A stretch of DNA of 64,000 nucleotides from Bugulina stolonifera (GCA_935421135.1 OW285187.1:31064818-31128817), one strand, 5' to 3'; positions 45,270-56,808 are shown, counted from the first letter of the stretch. Numbers and translations: made by a program. The notes: generated by a model not told the origin, from the sequence alone.

Positions 45270-45709
45270 GTAAATATTTCTTTACTGCATTGTGTTCATG
45301 TAGACCTCCATGTACAGTTATACAGGTTTGACAATAGTGAATGTCCTGGTAATCTACTACAAGATATCTGATGTTGGGACTTCACAGCAGTACACTGACT
45401 TACCCATTCATTCAGCCTAAGAACCTTTCACAGCATCTTATATAGTTTATCTGTAAGGATTTAGCATAATTATACATGTACATGTACTTTATTAGCTATC
45501 ATAGTATTATCTACATGTATATTGTGTATGTAATTAGCCTAGAACCAAAAACCTGTGGTGCACTTCTCCCTATGCAGCACAACAACTCTTAGCCTAAGTT
45601 TCTTTTATGCATCTTGCATACAACCTACATGAATTTGTATGGGTGTACATTTATTTGACTGTAGAGAGAAAATTGATAACAAGTCCACAAGCTACCGATA
45701 ATAACTCAC

Positions 45710-45936
45710 CTATATCTCCTTTAGTAATTGGATCTGTATGGTAAAGTTCATTTGCTCAACTGTCTTCTACGCTGAGTATACTAGCAGCAAGTTCATCTTT
45801 AAACTCCTCTGTGAAAAGGCCAGCTCTAACTATTTCGGTACCAAGTCTGTACACATTGAAACCCCTACTCACTAAGTAATGGCCAAATATGACATGTTTC
45901 AATTCAAGCCATGCAAAACGTCTTCCATACAACCAA
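45710..45936 (-). pseudogene. Orphan exon with a stop, antisense to the 45.88-kb gene
   Basis: On the minus strand an acceptor (CCCGTAACAG) and a strong donor (ATATAG|GTGAGT) bound a 227-base exon. It is open except for one TGA at 45756-45758: WLYGRRFAWLELKHVIFGHY, then LVSRGFNVYRLGTEIVRAGL, FTEEFKDELAASILSVEDS, stop, ANELYHTDPITKGDI. It looks strongly protein-like on both sides of the stop, so I read it as a decayed exon. No partner exons were found. I do not recognise the family. Confidence 0.5.
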
Positions 45937-46712
45937 CTGTTACGGGTAGTGCTACAGACATACCATCTCAAGCCATCATTTCTACTGTAGCCCCATCCAT
46001 TGGTATACCGACCACTGGTATACCGACCATTGGTATACCGACCACTGGTATACCGACCACTGGCGCACCGACCACTGGTTTACCGACTACTGGCAAACCG
46101 ACCATTGGTATACCGACCACTGGTATACCGACCACTGGCGCACCGACCACTGGTTTACCGACCACTGGCAAACCGACCACTGGTATACCGACCACTGGTA
46201 TACCGACCACTGGCATACCGACCACTGGCATACCCACCACTGGCATACCCACCACCAGTATGCCATCTACTGCTATATTATCCACTGTTATGCCATCCAC
46301 ACCCATACCATCCGCTGCCTCACGACCACCAACCATTCTATCACCTTTCACACTGTTACCATCTCCAGCTTTACCACCTTTATCTCTCACCATTCCACCA
46401 CATTTCACACCATGCTCTGTTTCACCATTATCTGCCACAGCATCTACAACTCGACCCCCATGGGTTTCAAATAGGCATTATAGTATGAACCAACCTTCAT
46501 CATTTGGAAAAAATGTGTCAGACAGAACTAAAAAGAAAGCAAGACCAGCAGCATGTGAATGTCCTAGATGTCATCTCATCAGAAAGATGGACCCAGCATG
46601 CTCTTATATGATAGGAGAAGAGTATCATGTTTGCCACCACTCTGGATGTGAGAGACAATTCAGAAAACCATCACATCTGAAGACACATCTAAACTATCAC
46701 ATCAAAAAATAG
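45879..46712 (+). CDS. Zinc-finger protein with a TTGIP repeat domain
   Basis: 277 residues. An AG at 45875-45876 just before the ATG (in-frame TAA at 45873) suggests the coding exon is spliced to the type-1 first exon ending at 45269. Residues about 39-127 are some 18 tandem copies of a five-residue unit TTG[IALKM]P, encoded by a 15-bp minisatellite (ACCACTGGTATACCG). A Pro/Ser/Thr-rich linker follows. C-terminus: ACECPRCHLIRK (C226, C228, C231), then a C2H2 finger with C252, C257, H270, H274 (C-X4-C-X12-H-X3-H; RKPSHLKTHLNYH). This C-terminal domain is the paralog of that at 14.03 kb. The first ~20 codons are antisense to a decayed exon, so the N-terminus was probably recruited from other DNA. 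Likely nuclear and DNA-binding; role unknown. Confidence 0.8.
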   Translation: MAKYDMFQFKPCKTSSIQPTVTGSATDIPSQAIISTVAPSIGIPTTGIPTIGIPTTGIPTTGAPTTGLPTTGKPTIGIPTTGIPTTGAPTTGLPTTGKPTTGIPTTGIPTTGIPTTGIPTTGIPTTSMPSTAILSTVMPSTPIPSAASRPPTILSPFTLLPSPALPPLSLTIPPHFTPCSVSPLSATASTTRPPWVSNRHYSMNQPSSFGKNVSDRTKKKARPAACECPRCHLIRKMDPACSYMIGEEYHVCHHSGCERQFRKPSHLKTHLNYHIKK

Positions 46713-47705
46713 AATGATGAAAGTTTGAATTATACTAGTCTTATAACTGTATAGATGATACATTCAAGTGATAATTTATAGCCTAAAGATGTAGGTTTTA
46801 CTATTATTATTAGTACTTGTACTGAAACTGAAATACAAGCAGTATATTTCTGCGTTAATCTCTGATATGAGTGCATCACTATTTCTATGCCTTTCTAGTA
46901 CATTGTTTTATGTAACAGACAACTGATAATCTGTGCATAACAAAGAATCTATCCAAACATAACAGTTAGTTGTCACTCCATTAACGATAGTAGGTTATAG
47001 ATTGTAGTTACATGTAAATTCATTATGAAGATTAGAACATTATTTAAACACGCAAGTCTCACTGCATTAGTTGCTCCAGTGTAATGATGGTTTGTGTTCA
47101 TGTACTGTGGTCATGCATGGGCATGACCTCTGTTGGCCCAGGCATCTCACAGGGATTCCATGAGGAGTTGTACTCTCTTGCATTAAGAAGACAACTCCAA
47201 GTTCATAGCCCAGTTCCAACATCAATGTGTTGGGTGAGGTGGGCCGGGAGATCCTCACCGGCAGCATTGCAACATTATAAATCACGGTCCAGGAGTATGC
47301 TGCCGGCATAGCCCGAGTTCCAACATCCATTTGGCAGTGTGGGATGGGTTGAGCGCTCACCTCACCCAAAGGTCTAGGCTAGGGACCCGCTCCGCAGCGA
47401 TACAGGGAGACCCGGGCCCAAAGTCCTAGCACCACCTGGAGCCGAGATCCTGACCGGCAGCATTGCAACATATATGAGTCGTCCCAATTTTTGACCACAA
47501 ATCTGATTGGAGGATGGCAGACTGCAGACTGTTTCATCTTTTGTTGTATGATTGGAAACAGCCAGCTGACCCAGCAGAGCTGGGTTCAGTTTTGGAGTGA
47601 CCCAGCTGTCAATAATTCAAAAGGTAATTCACATATATGTGCTTCTCTATTTAATACTATATGTATTTAGAAAGATTCTCTTATTTATCCTGGCTTTTTA
47701 TGTTT
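46713..47705. other. 3' UTR and a GC-rich repeated block
   Basis: No gene. The block at about 47060-47480 is GC-richer and contains ACCGGCAGCATTGCAACAT twice (near 47256 and 47451) and related GTTCCAACATC segments; it is probably a fragment of a repeat element. At 47549 GGAAACAGCCAGCTGACCCA begins a motif repeated at 52899 and 56461, marking repeated array units. Confidence 0.5.
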
Positions 47706-47896
47706 GCAGAGATATCAAAAGCATTTATACTGGCTGGTGTAAAGCAGAAATATTCAAAGCTATTAGTCTACTGCCTATGCTAGACAGCTGTTCTTTACAA
47801 CTCTGTGAATTGTATCCTTGCCTAGTTAGAATTTTAATTACGTATTTTAGAGAAAGAATTTTACAATAAGATATTTTATAACTTGTTCCTGTGAAG
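47706..47896 (+). promoter_or_regulatory. Type-1 promoter/first-exon module of the 48.3-kb gene
   Basis: Closely similar to 57051-57246 and recognisably to 45064-45269: TGCAGAGATATCAAAAGCATT, AATATTCAAAG, GAAAGAATTTTA, TTGTTCCTGTGAAG, then the donor GTAAATATT. The intron would run 47897-48296. Confidence 0.6.
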
Positions 47897-48307
47897 GTAA
47901 ATATTGTTCTACAGCCTATATTCGTATATGCATGTAATCATTCACTACAGTCTCACCCAGAGCACCCACAGATTCTGTCAGAAGACTTAGAGCTGGTCCC
48001 CTACAACATACCATAAATATTAGTACAGCGTAATCTAATATGCTTTGTCAACTTTATTATATTCTATTGCGTTACATAATACACATGCTAGATATCCACA
48101 TATAAAACAACACCTCCCTGCGCTGTCTAATTAGCTAATATAATAGAATTGCTACCATGTAGGTAATGGTGTTAAAATATTGAATAGAGTTGAGTAGAGA
48201 CATGTATTACACAGGTAGTGGTAAAGAACTTAATGCAGTTAAATAATAGTTTCTATCCTCTAAATTATTCTACATGTACATGTATATATTTCACAGCACT
48301 GATAAAG

Positions 48308-48589
48308 ATGTCTTTCTCACAGCAAGACCACAGCAGAGCATATCTACAGCAGAATGCCTATAAAAAGGGGTCATGGACACCATTCCAATCATATGATGTG
48401 TGCCGTGGTAGTAATTCAACAGGAAATAATACAGTTTGTAGATGTCAGGCATGTTGGCTCCGTAGAGTAATTGCTTACTGTACAACCAGTGTGAAGAGCA
48501 GCAGTAAAGAAGAAGCTGCACACATTGATACAGTTCAAATTAGTGAGCTTGTGGAAGATATAGAAATTCATGGGTTCATGGAGGAATAA
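48308..48589 (+). CDS. Small Cys-motif protein, SFSQQ type, tailless
   Basis: A 93-residue protein. The acceptor TATATTTCACAG ends at 48296, 11 bases before the ATG; upstream in-frame Met codons lie in the intron and are rejected. It begins MSFSQQDHSRAYLQQNAY and has C32, then C44, C46, C49, C58 (CRCQACWLRR; C-x-C-x2-C), a probable zinc-binding knot, then a hydrophilic Ser/Lys/Glu tail ending HGFMEE. It is nearly identical to residues 1-90 of the 60.9-kb gene but stops just where that gene's acidic repeat begins. No signal peptide or membrane segment. The family is not known to me; a nuclear or metal-binding role is inference. The 3' UTR is conserved with 61.37 kb onward. Confidence 0.75.
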   Translation: MSFSQQDHSRAYLQQNAYKKGSWTPFQSYDVCRGSNSTGNNTVCRCQACWLRRVIAYCTTSVKSSSKEEAAHIDTVQISELVEDIEIHGFMEE

Positions 48590-51156
48590 ACAGACATTTA
48601 GAATTAGCATAATCTCTAAACAAAGCACATGCCGTCATCAATAGCCAATATTTTATAGTATTTTATATTTTGTAATGTTTCAGACAGACTCACATAACAT
48701 ACCATGTATATAGTGTAGGGACTATGTCAGATTGTATATTCTTCAGTCTCTTACACTGCTTTGTGTGGATTACATTTGTATTGTGTCAGACTGACTAGAG
48801 CAGACATATCACATTTTCAGACTGTACATGATATGTCAGTTTCTAACATTACCTGGTCTGATGGTTTAGAAACACTCTTGTAATTTCTTTCAACGGAACT
48901 ACTATTTTAGCATACAACTACTATTAGAAAGCACATAACCTACAACATACATATAATCACTGCCTGTTGTAGGCCTAATATACGTACAGTATATTTATCA
49001 TAATAATATCCCATAAAAAACACTGCAAAATGGAGTAACAACCTTGTGAAATTATTTAGATGAAAGTATTGAAAATGCACAGAAGTAGGTTTCCACTATA
49101 ATATCTCTCTATGATGATGATATCTCTGTGTAGATACTATTGAACTTTTAGAAACTCATTCGATTCCAAACTGTTACCCTGCATTATCAGTGGTGAATGT
49201 GGTTGAATAACAAATACATGTGCACCGTGGGTTGTACATGTACACCGTGGGTTATAAGATACTTCAGATAGTAAATGGAATCACAATGTAAATGTAGTGT
49301 GTATTGTTATTAGACTGTCAGCCCGCAATAAAAGCACCTACATGTATTATAAATATTATATCAACATCAAATTATACCAACAATTACTATATTATACATA
49401 CAACTAAGGTAAGGAGAAGTTTCAATTCTGCATAATATATTAACAAATTTTTCCAGTTAAATTTTGGTTAGTCTCCGTGTAGTGATGAATTGCAAATATT
49501 TATGAATAAGTGATTTTTTAGATGAACAGACTCTATAATTTTGAGAAAAAAGTGCTTCAAAAACTTCCCAACATACATGTACATTTGTACAAACAACTTC
49601 CTTTCAATAATTCTCTCCTTCCTATAATTCTAAATTACTGTCATCACCAACTAAATCTACATGTAGCTGTTCTTCATTACAATAAGTTAGTCTAAGGACT
49701 TCAAAAGTAGGGAGCTTCTTGAACAAAGAATAGCTTTAGGGTTTACAAACCAGGGAGTAACCCTGGAACTATATAACCATTTGAATAGACTCTGTAATTG
49801 TTCTAAACCAGGTAGTAGTAACCTATAATACATTATTATATACTCCACAAGAACAAAAACATTTTCTGTAGGTTAGACACAAGTTGGTCATTACTGTACT
49901 TCTACTCTGTACTACTCAATTATTATAGTCTACTAAGCTGAACCAGCTGGCCGATGGTTCAGTACATGTTTTGTGTCTGGAATTCACAACTGGTTTAATT
50001 ATATACCATGAGGAGATAAATACCACTACATGGTAGTAAGATACTTAGTGTAAATATCTATATGTACATGTACATGTATGTGTACAGAGTATTTATAGTT
50101 TGAGAATGTGCACTTATACCTATTTACATAACAGGTAATGCTTGTTAATTATACATTATTACTACATAACCGCACTAAAAATATAGTGCACTAGATTTTC
50201 CAAAATATACACTGTTTATCATTTTCTGTTAACTGTTCCTGTCTCTACAAACTTATTGGCACAATATAGCAAGAGCATACTGATAAAATGCTGATAGTAG
50301 GTACATTCGCCGGGTGACAGACGTCTATAAGTAGTAGACATTCATGATGGAGAACCATTCTCCTTTAGTAAAAGTCACAAAAATCATAAATGACACCAAA
50401 AAACTATGTTTGGTTACACCTAAGCTTATACAAGCTTCTTAATTGAATGTTGAATTATGCAATTACAATTTATGTGGAACAGTCTTCATCAAGTATAGAG
50501 AACTGGAATAACAGTTCTATGCTAACTACCCATAGCCTAGTGGCTAGAGCTCATGTAGGGGATTCAGTTTTAATTCCCATAAAGGTCATTGGTCATTAGG
50601 AAGGATATCCAACCTTATAATGCTCCTACACTGCTTTAGTTACTTTGCCATTGATGGTGTGTCTTCTGACCCCAAAAAGTAAAAAAGACTGCAAATCTCT
50701 TCAGATCATTGCTTTCCCACATGGGATTAATAGTGAGAAGTAAAATTGGTAAGCTTTGTTATACTGGATGTTAATTTTATACAGTCATGCTATTCATATA
50801 GACTCCTTGATGTAGACTAATTTGTGTTAGTAGAGTTTAGATTTCACTTAAAAACATTTGTTTTTTGAAAAAAAATCAACTGCTAGATATCTATTACTAT
50901 AAAAAATACTGCCCAGGGTCATGGAATTTCCATGATCTCAAGAATACTTAATTGGTACCCAACCCAGACTTTCACTAGTGGAGCTCAGCTTAGCTTAGGA
51001 CTGGCAGCTAACTATTACTGTTGCAGTAAAACTGCACAATTATAATAAGAATTTGCAAGGATTTCTATAAGGTCTGTCCACATGCTATACACATTATTGT
51101 GTTGTAGACACTTACCCTATTCTCCCAGCACCAATATTATGTCACTCGCAGATCAG
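48590..51156. other. 3' UTR and duplicated intergenic block (left copy)
   Basis: No gene. 48630-48780 matches the 3' UTRs at 55870 and 61400 (for example TCATCAATAGCC, TTTCAGACAGACT). From about 49740 to 51150 the sequence is paralogous to 58490-60470 (for example GGAGTAACCCTGGAACTATATAA), showing a segmental duplication. Confidence 0.6.
50521..50715 (+). mobile_element. tRNA-derived SINE, plus strand (left copy)
   Basis: A-box-like TAGCCTAGTGGCTAGAGC and B-box-like AGTTTTAATTCCC. The body ends GCAAATCTCTTCAGATCATT. It is shared with 59387-59588 as part of the duplicated block; related heads lie at 56809 and perhaps 53075. Confidence 0.6.
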
Positions 51157-51310
51157 CCAATGAGGTTCACTTCAGGTCTCCCTATAAATACCAGAAGACC
51201 TGAAGTTCACTTCACCATTGGTAGTCAAGCAGTTCAAGTGCACCTTCTGGAGTTACTACCAAATCGTGTATACATCATTTTCTTTTTGAAAGACTTGGCG
51301 TTTCTTCAAG
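51157..51310 (+). promoter_or_regulatory. Type-2 promoter and non-coding exon 1 of the 51.8-kb gene
   Basis: CCAAT (51157-51161, in GATCAGCCAATG), TATAAATA (51183-51190), CAGTTCAAG (51230-51238, 47 bases after the TATA start), and the exon-1 donor TCTTCAAG|GTTTGTG (intron 51311-51808). The paralog at 60471-60618 has the same layout, including the donor sequence. Confidence 0.8.
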
Positions 51311-51819
51311 GTTTGTGATTATTATATCTATAAAATTAATAATACTGTTATGTCTCAGCGCCATTGTTAGTACTGTCATAGGTTTCCGCTAAACTTGTGT
51401 GACTCGTGTCACATAACTAACAACTATTGGTTTGTTTTATACAAATGCAATGATGGCAGTTTTTCTGTATATATCTGTTTCTATCCAAACTACTATGTTG
51501 CTAAATAACTTACCACTACCACTACCATACCTTTAGAATAATAATTATTCTACCTCTACCATAATAAAATTCCTACTATGTACTTGTAGATAATGACATA
51601 CATATAATACTATTGTTGTCTGATGATTGGTAATTGTACATTATTTTGTACCATGAGACAATGTTGTAACAGCAATAAACATGTATTTTATCTATAAAAA
51701 TATTTTATAACACATGTGATACATTCTAGCCTCCACTAGTATCCTAATAATTATATAAATATATACAAATGTACATGACTTGTACTATATAATATATATA
51801 TTCCATAGCAGTAATAAGG

Positions 51820-52284
51820 ATGTCCTCTCAGCAAGGCCATAGATGTGGACATTGTGGGCTCCACCATGTAGTAGAGCAACATGTGCAACATAATGTATGG
51901 AACGGAAAAAAGTATGTTCGTCCCATACGCTATGTTGCGCATGGTGCCCCCAGAATGGTTGCCCGCTCTACAGCCAGGGCAATGGCCAGAGGAGTTGAAA
52001 AAAGTGACCAGACTGAAGAAAATGACAGTGAAAAAACAGAGCAAAGTGAAAGTAAGCAAACGGAGCAAAGTAAGAGTGAGCAAACAGAGGAAAGTAAGAG
52101 TGGGCAAACAGAGGAAAGTAAGAGTGGGCAGACAGAGGAAAGTAAGAGTGGGCAAACAGAGCAAAGTGAACAAACCGAAAGTGAACAAACCGAAAGTGAA
52201 CAAACCGAAAGTGAACAAACCGAAGAAAGTGATAGTGAAATTGAACTGACGCTAGAAAGTGTAAATGAGCAAACGGACATATAA
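51820..52284 (+). CDS. Small CxxC protein with acidic repeat tail, SSQQ type
   Basis: 154 residues, one coding exon; the acceptor TATTCCATAG ends at 51808, 11 bases before the ATG. It begins MSSQQGHRCGHCGLHHVVEQ (C9, C12, H15: CxxCxxH), followed by KKYVRPIRYVAHGAPRMVAR, a basic segment shared with the 57.6-kb gene. From about residue 70 it is an acidic Ser/Glu/Gln/Thr tail made of a 24-bp repeat (SKSGQTEE, about four copies) and a 15-bp repeat (QTESE, about four copies). The combination suggests a metal-binding/basic N-half and an acidic disordered C-half, as in some chromatin or transcription proteins; that is inference. The family is unrecognised. Two other frames are open across the repeats but are shadows. 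Confidence 0.8.
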   Translation: MSSQQGHRCGHCGLHHVVEQHVQHNVWNGKKYVRPIRYVAHGAPRMVARSTARAMARGVEKSDQTEENDSEKTEQSESKQTEQSKSEQTEESKSGQTEESKSGQTEESKSGQTEQSEQTESEQTESEQTESEQTEESDSEIELTLESVNEQTDI

Positions 52285-54095
52285 AATAGGCCTTTGAACT
52301 AAACGGACATATGAAATAGGCCTTTGAACTTCCCTAAATAAAGTCCATGGCATGCCATCAATAGTTTACGTTCTATTTTATATTTTGCACTTTTTAAGCA
52401 AGCTAGTACTGTACAGATATAAGGCATAACTCTATATCAGCTACCACATGACTTTTGTCATTCAACTGCTAAAATGTTTGAGTTTTATTTTTACTTACAG
52501 TTATATACAAATGTATTAGGATGCACATACAATGTAGTGACACATGATTATAATTAATATCTGTATTTATGTAGATTTCACTATTATACATTGTAGTATG
52601 TGCTGAAATATGTTGATCTCTGTGCTAATATCTGATATAAATGTATCACTGTTTATGCCTACACCTTTCCAATGCATTGTTTTATGTAACAGGCAAGTGG
52701 TATTTACAATTTCATAACTAATAATAATATGTATGTGCATGTTAAGATGTTACAATTTACAGCTGTTAGCATATTAATCTACTGCATACAAAAACAGCAT
52801 AACAAATGACATATCCAAACATAACAGCTAGTGGTCACACCATGAATGATAGTAGGTTATACATCTATCATGTAGATTAGAACAATATTATATAAATTGG
52901 AAACTGCCAGCTGACCCAATAGTTCTGGCTACAGTTTTGGATTGTTTTTGATGTCAATCCTCAAAGCCTCATGAGATCATTTATGTTACCTGATGAACAA
53001 CATAAAATGTTTTGCAAGATTTAAATTTCAATGAAAATTGAAAGTATTACTATATTCAAGTTTGGTCTCATGGTCTCATTGGAGATACATGTTCTATTCC
53101 CCACAAAGGTATCAAAATACCCCTACTCCAGTGCTCATAAGGACATGGGCTTGAATCTCACTAGAGCATGATTCTTTTCATTTTGGTAATTCACTAATAA
53201 GATAAATTGGATAGCTATGCAGAACTAATATATAAGATTGGGCGCATCTTGTACCGGCAACCCACCTTATTTGTTCCATCTTGTACCCATAACCCACCTC
53301 ATTTGTTCCATCTTGTACCCATAACCCACCTTATTTGTTCCATTTTGAACACTGCCCTGAGCCGTATGCCCTCCCTTCTCTACTTAATCTCTTCATATCC
53401 TAGCTTCCTTACCTGGGTTAACATTACATGCGTAGTAGATGAAAACTGGCAAGTCTTGTCCATTTTTCTTCATTTTGTAGATTTTCCTGTATTTGCATTA
53501 ATGAAAGCCTGGCCTTTTAGCCATTTCACTGCCAAACTTCGGTCCATTAACCCATTTGGCAAATTTTCAAAATGCATCATTTCAAATTGAATTTACTAGC
53601 TGTTGACAGCTACTGGGTTGATAATACCTTTTTTCGGCTCACCAAAGAAGTAGATTTCAGAAATTATGTAATTTGCTATACACCCATCTAATTATCTGGA
53701 GCCTGGAAATCAACTGCCAGATCTTTGGACTAAACCAACACTACCCATGGTCATCAAATTCTTATGATCTCTCAGGCAACTGCCTAATTTTCAACACTAA
53801 GGTTGGTAGCCAAACCTGATTTTCACTAGTGAAAATTAGTTCAAATATCAACTTCTAGGATTTAATTAGTGTATTGTAATGCAGCCACTGTTAGATTATG
53901 ACTTTCTAGTGCCAATTTCAGGAAAATACTCGCCTTATAGCTGTTCATCTTTACATACAGATGAGCTGATAGCTAACTATTGCTATTGCAGTAAATTTAC
54001 TCTACAAACAGGTTTGCATGGATTTCTACAAGATCTGTCCACATGCTAATAGCCGCACACTTGCCACCAAGATGTCACTCACATTACTGGATCAG
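52285..54095. other. 3' UTR and spacer with short repeats
   Basis: No supported gene. AACGGACATATAAAATAGG is repeated in tandem just after the stop, and AATAAAG lies near 52336. 52340-52560 matches 55870-56160 (3' UTR homology). A SINE-like B box (GGGCTTGAATCTC) lies near 53148. The 127-codon ORF at 53207-53590 is produced by the tandem repeat there and lacks support. Confidence 0.5.
53248..53343. repeat. 32-bp tandem repeat, three copies
   Basis: Three units beginning CTTGTACC and ending TTTGTTCCAT; the last two carry CCATAACCCACC, the first CGGCAACCCACC. Confidence 0.85.
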
Positions 54096-54160
54096 CCGAT
54101 GGGAACTGAGGTTTATTTCTAGACCACTATTTATTCCTGTACACGAAATAACTTATACTA
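54096..54160 (+). promoter_or_regulatory. Decayed type-2 promoter
   Basis: GATCAGCCGATGGG aligns with GATCAGCCAATGGG at 60.47 kb, but the CCAAT box is CCGAT and the TATA box is degenerate (ATTTATTCC). CAGTYCAAG is absent. It belongs to the decayed copy at 54.31 kb. Confidence 0.5.
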
Positions 54161-54309
54161 TTTGCTATTTACAACCTTACTAAAATTATCATCAACATTA
54201 TCCACATTTAAGTCTACATACATGTAGATACATGATACATTCTAGCCTCTGCTCTTAGGCCCTAAGTGTTTTATTCTATACATGTATATATTCAATAGCA
54301 CAAATCAAG

Positions 54310-54597
54310 ATGTCTTCCCAGCAAACCCACGTTTTTAGAGTAGATCTACAAACATATGTCCAAGCTGTATGTCGGAATTGTGGGCTCCATAGGATCACGG
54401 AAGTGAAATTGAACAGACGGAACAAAGTGAAAGTGAAGCTTAGATCGGTTGCTGCTCTACAGGCAGGGCATTAGCCAACGAAGCTAAATATGCTAATGAG
54501 TTTGTAGATGATCGAAAAATTCATAAATTCAATGAGATAAAAAGTAACCGTGTGCGTGTAGATAATGACATAAACATATACGTATAATACAGAATGA
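54310..54597 (+). pseudogene. Decayed SSQQ-type family member
   Basis: A good acceptor (TTCAATAG) precedes ATG at 54310, giving MSSQQTHVFRVDLQTYVQAV, then CRNCGLHRI (CxxCxxH). The reading runs to a TAG at 54472. The acidic-tail coding sequence (SEIEQTEQSESEA in the next frame) follows immediately out of frame. The conserved middle part (STGRALANEAKYANEFVDDR) comes after it in the frame that carries it. Blocks are therefore missing, shifted and out of order compared with the 51.8- and 57.6-kb genes. It could still make a 54-residue protein, but the degenerate promoter argues for a pseudogene. Confidence 0.6.
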
Positions 54598-54662
54598 TAC
54601 ATTCTAGCCTCTACTAGTACCCTATGTTATACATGTATATATATTCAATAGAATTGATCAAA

Positions 54663-54842
54663 ATGTCCTTCTCTCAGCAAGCCCACTACACAGTGTGTAT
54701 CCAAAGAAGAATGTCAATGATCAGTGTTGGCGTTGTGAGTTCCACCATGTCAAAGTAGGTCCACAAGCAAATACCGACACTCCATGTCACCATTGAGGGC
54801 TCCACTAGACTAAATCTACAAAAGCATGTCTGTTGTGTATGC
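54663..54842 (+). pseudogene. Decayed copy of the 57.6-kb gene
   Basis: The acceptor TATTCAATAG precedes ATG at 54663. DNA over about 180 bases aligns with the start of the 57.6-kb gene, including both CxxC blocks, but small indels shift the frame: it reads MSFSQQAHYTVCIQRRMSM and stops at TAG after 31 codons. Downstream sequence near 54890-54980 matches 58230-58430. Confidence 0.65.
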
Positions 54843-55746
54843 TACCTTACTAGAATAATTATGCTACTCTGACTTGAAATGACTGCTGGCTAGGAGTGTT
54901 ATTTAGACACTCAGACTTCCGAGCATTGCTCAAGGTGCTGCAGAAAGAAAGAGGGTAGCAGACAAGGCAGATGAGATTCACATAAATAAACACTTGAAAA
55001 ATCGGCTCCATTAGGAAGATCCGATGCTTGCATTAAAAAAACCAAAATCTAAGTCTCAAGGACCAAGTAAGTCAATACACTGTTGGATATATTATATATC
55101 TTACAAACTTAGTACTAATAATAGTGATACATTATCTGTAGTTGTATATACTGATATAATTCAAAACTGGACACATCCTTTATCAGAAAATGATGTTGCA
55201 TACAATAACAGTATTATTTTATGTGAATGACTTCAGCACGTCTAACCTGTTTCACTCTGACCTCACCTCAGCATACATGTAGATCAGCTAATGAATAGTT
55301 GAAGTCCTACTGTGTGTATCTGTCAGTTCTTCTCATTGGTGGAATATCCATAGTAGGCCTACACTGGGCCGGCACCAGAACCCAACTGCTCCGGCACACA
55401 TCAGAACATCAATGGGATGGAGTGGGCTGTTCTGATATTGGCTGTAGCTAGCTACATGTAGCTACAATGTATAAGACAGCTACATAGCTATGATAAATGT
55501 GATATGAGAATTAGCTTGTTGAATAGTACCTAGCTAGAGCTATTCAAAAAGGTCTGCCAGTGCAACAGCAGATGATGTCATCTGCCACAAATTGATCTCA
55601 AACAAAGGCAGCCTACTTGGTAACATTTCTTGTAGACTAGAAATAAGTTGGTCATTATAGATTTACTCTGTGCTCTGTATTACTCAGTTATTATAGTATT
55701 AGTACACTTAGTAGCTTGCTAGACTGAACTTTCTCTAGCAATTCAC

Positions 55747-55778
<32 letters not shown>

Positions 55779-56580
55779 TTGAATAGAGCCATGAAAGTGA
55801 AATTAAACAGAAAGGAAGAAAGCAAAAATGCTTATGCCTTTTAACTTCTCTATAAGAAGTACATGACTTGTGTGTCATCAATAATTTACGTTGTATTTTA
55901 TTTTATATTTTGCACTTTTTAGACAGACTAGTACAGATATAACACAGAACCCTATATCAGTTGCTACGTTTGTCAGTCTCTCACACTGCCTGGTATCATG
56001 GATTAATCTTAATTTTTGCGTTAGAAACACTTTTGTCATTCAACTGCTAAATTGTTTGAGTTTTATTTTCCCACCATTAAATGAATCTATGTGCTTACAG
56101 TTATACCCAAGGGTATATACAATATACAATATATATTTGCAATGTATGTTTATAGTGTGGTAACATATAATTATAATTTATATCTGTATTTATGTAGGTT
56201 TCACTTCTATGGTATGCATATCTGATATAAATGTATTACCTTTCCAATACATTGTCTTATGTAACAGGCAAGTGGTATTTACATTTTCATAACTAATAAT
56301 AATATAGAGTATGTTACAATACATCTGTTAGCATATTAATCTATCGCTTACAAAGACAGCATAACAAATGGCATATTCAAACATAACAGTTAACAATCAC
56401 ACCATGAATGATAGTAGGTTATACATCTATCATGTAGATTAGAACAATATTATATAAATTGAAAACAGCCAGATGAACCAATAGTTCTGGCTACAGTTTT
56501 GGAGTGTTTTTGATGTCAACCAAATTGTGTCCTCAAAGCTTCATAAGTTTATTTATGTTACCTGATGAACAACATAAAAA

Positions 56581-56752
56581 AACTCACCAGGCTTATTATA
56601 CTCCTCGGCGTAACCAGCCCCTTGCAGCTCGAACTGTTAGGTGCCAGTGCTGACCAACTCCTTGTGAGAAAAGGCCCAGATGACATGGCCTTATTTTGGT
56701 GGGGGTAGAGGAGTTGCTTTGAAGCCATGCTTTGCATGACCCCAAGGACTAA
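56581..56752 (-). mobile_element. SINE copy lacking its head, minus strand
   Basis: Matches the tail and body of the SINE at 12682-12975 (AACTCACC.G.CTTAT.ATACTCCTCGG …, GGTGCCAGTGCTG.CCAACTC). It is truncated before the tRNA-like head. Confidence 0.7.
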
Positions 56753-56808
56753 TACGATAGACAACATAAAATGTTTTGTAAAGTTCACATCATTATTGAA
56801 AATTGATG

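Noticed and set aside
45968..46488. Antisense VVGMP-repeat ORF and plus-frame RPLVY-repeat ORF across the 45.9-kb gene
   Set aside because: Shadows of the 15-bp minisatellite; the annotated frame alone continues into a zinc finger.
48218..48307. Upstream start for the 48.3-kb protein
   Set aside because: The extra codons lie in the intron before a good acceptor (TTTCACAG), and all paralogs start at MSxxQQ just after the acceptor.
51881..52280. Long ORFs in other frames of the 51.8-kb gene (a Lys/Val-rich plus frame, a Leu/Cys/Ser-rich minus frame)
   Set aside because: They exist only because the tandem repeat contains no stops in those frames; they lack a splice-proximal start and paralog support.
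53207..53590. 127-codon plus-strand ORF
   Set aside because: Contains a 32-bp tandem repeat and low-complexity hydrophobic stretches; no acceptor or paralog.
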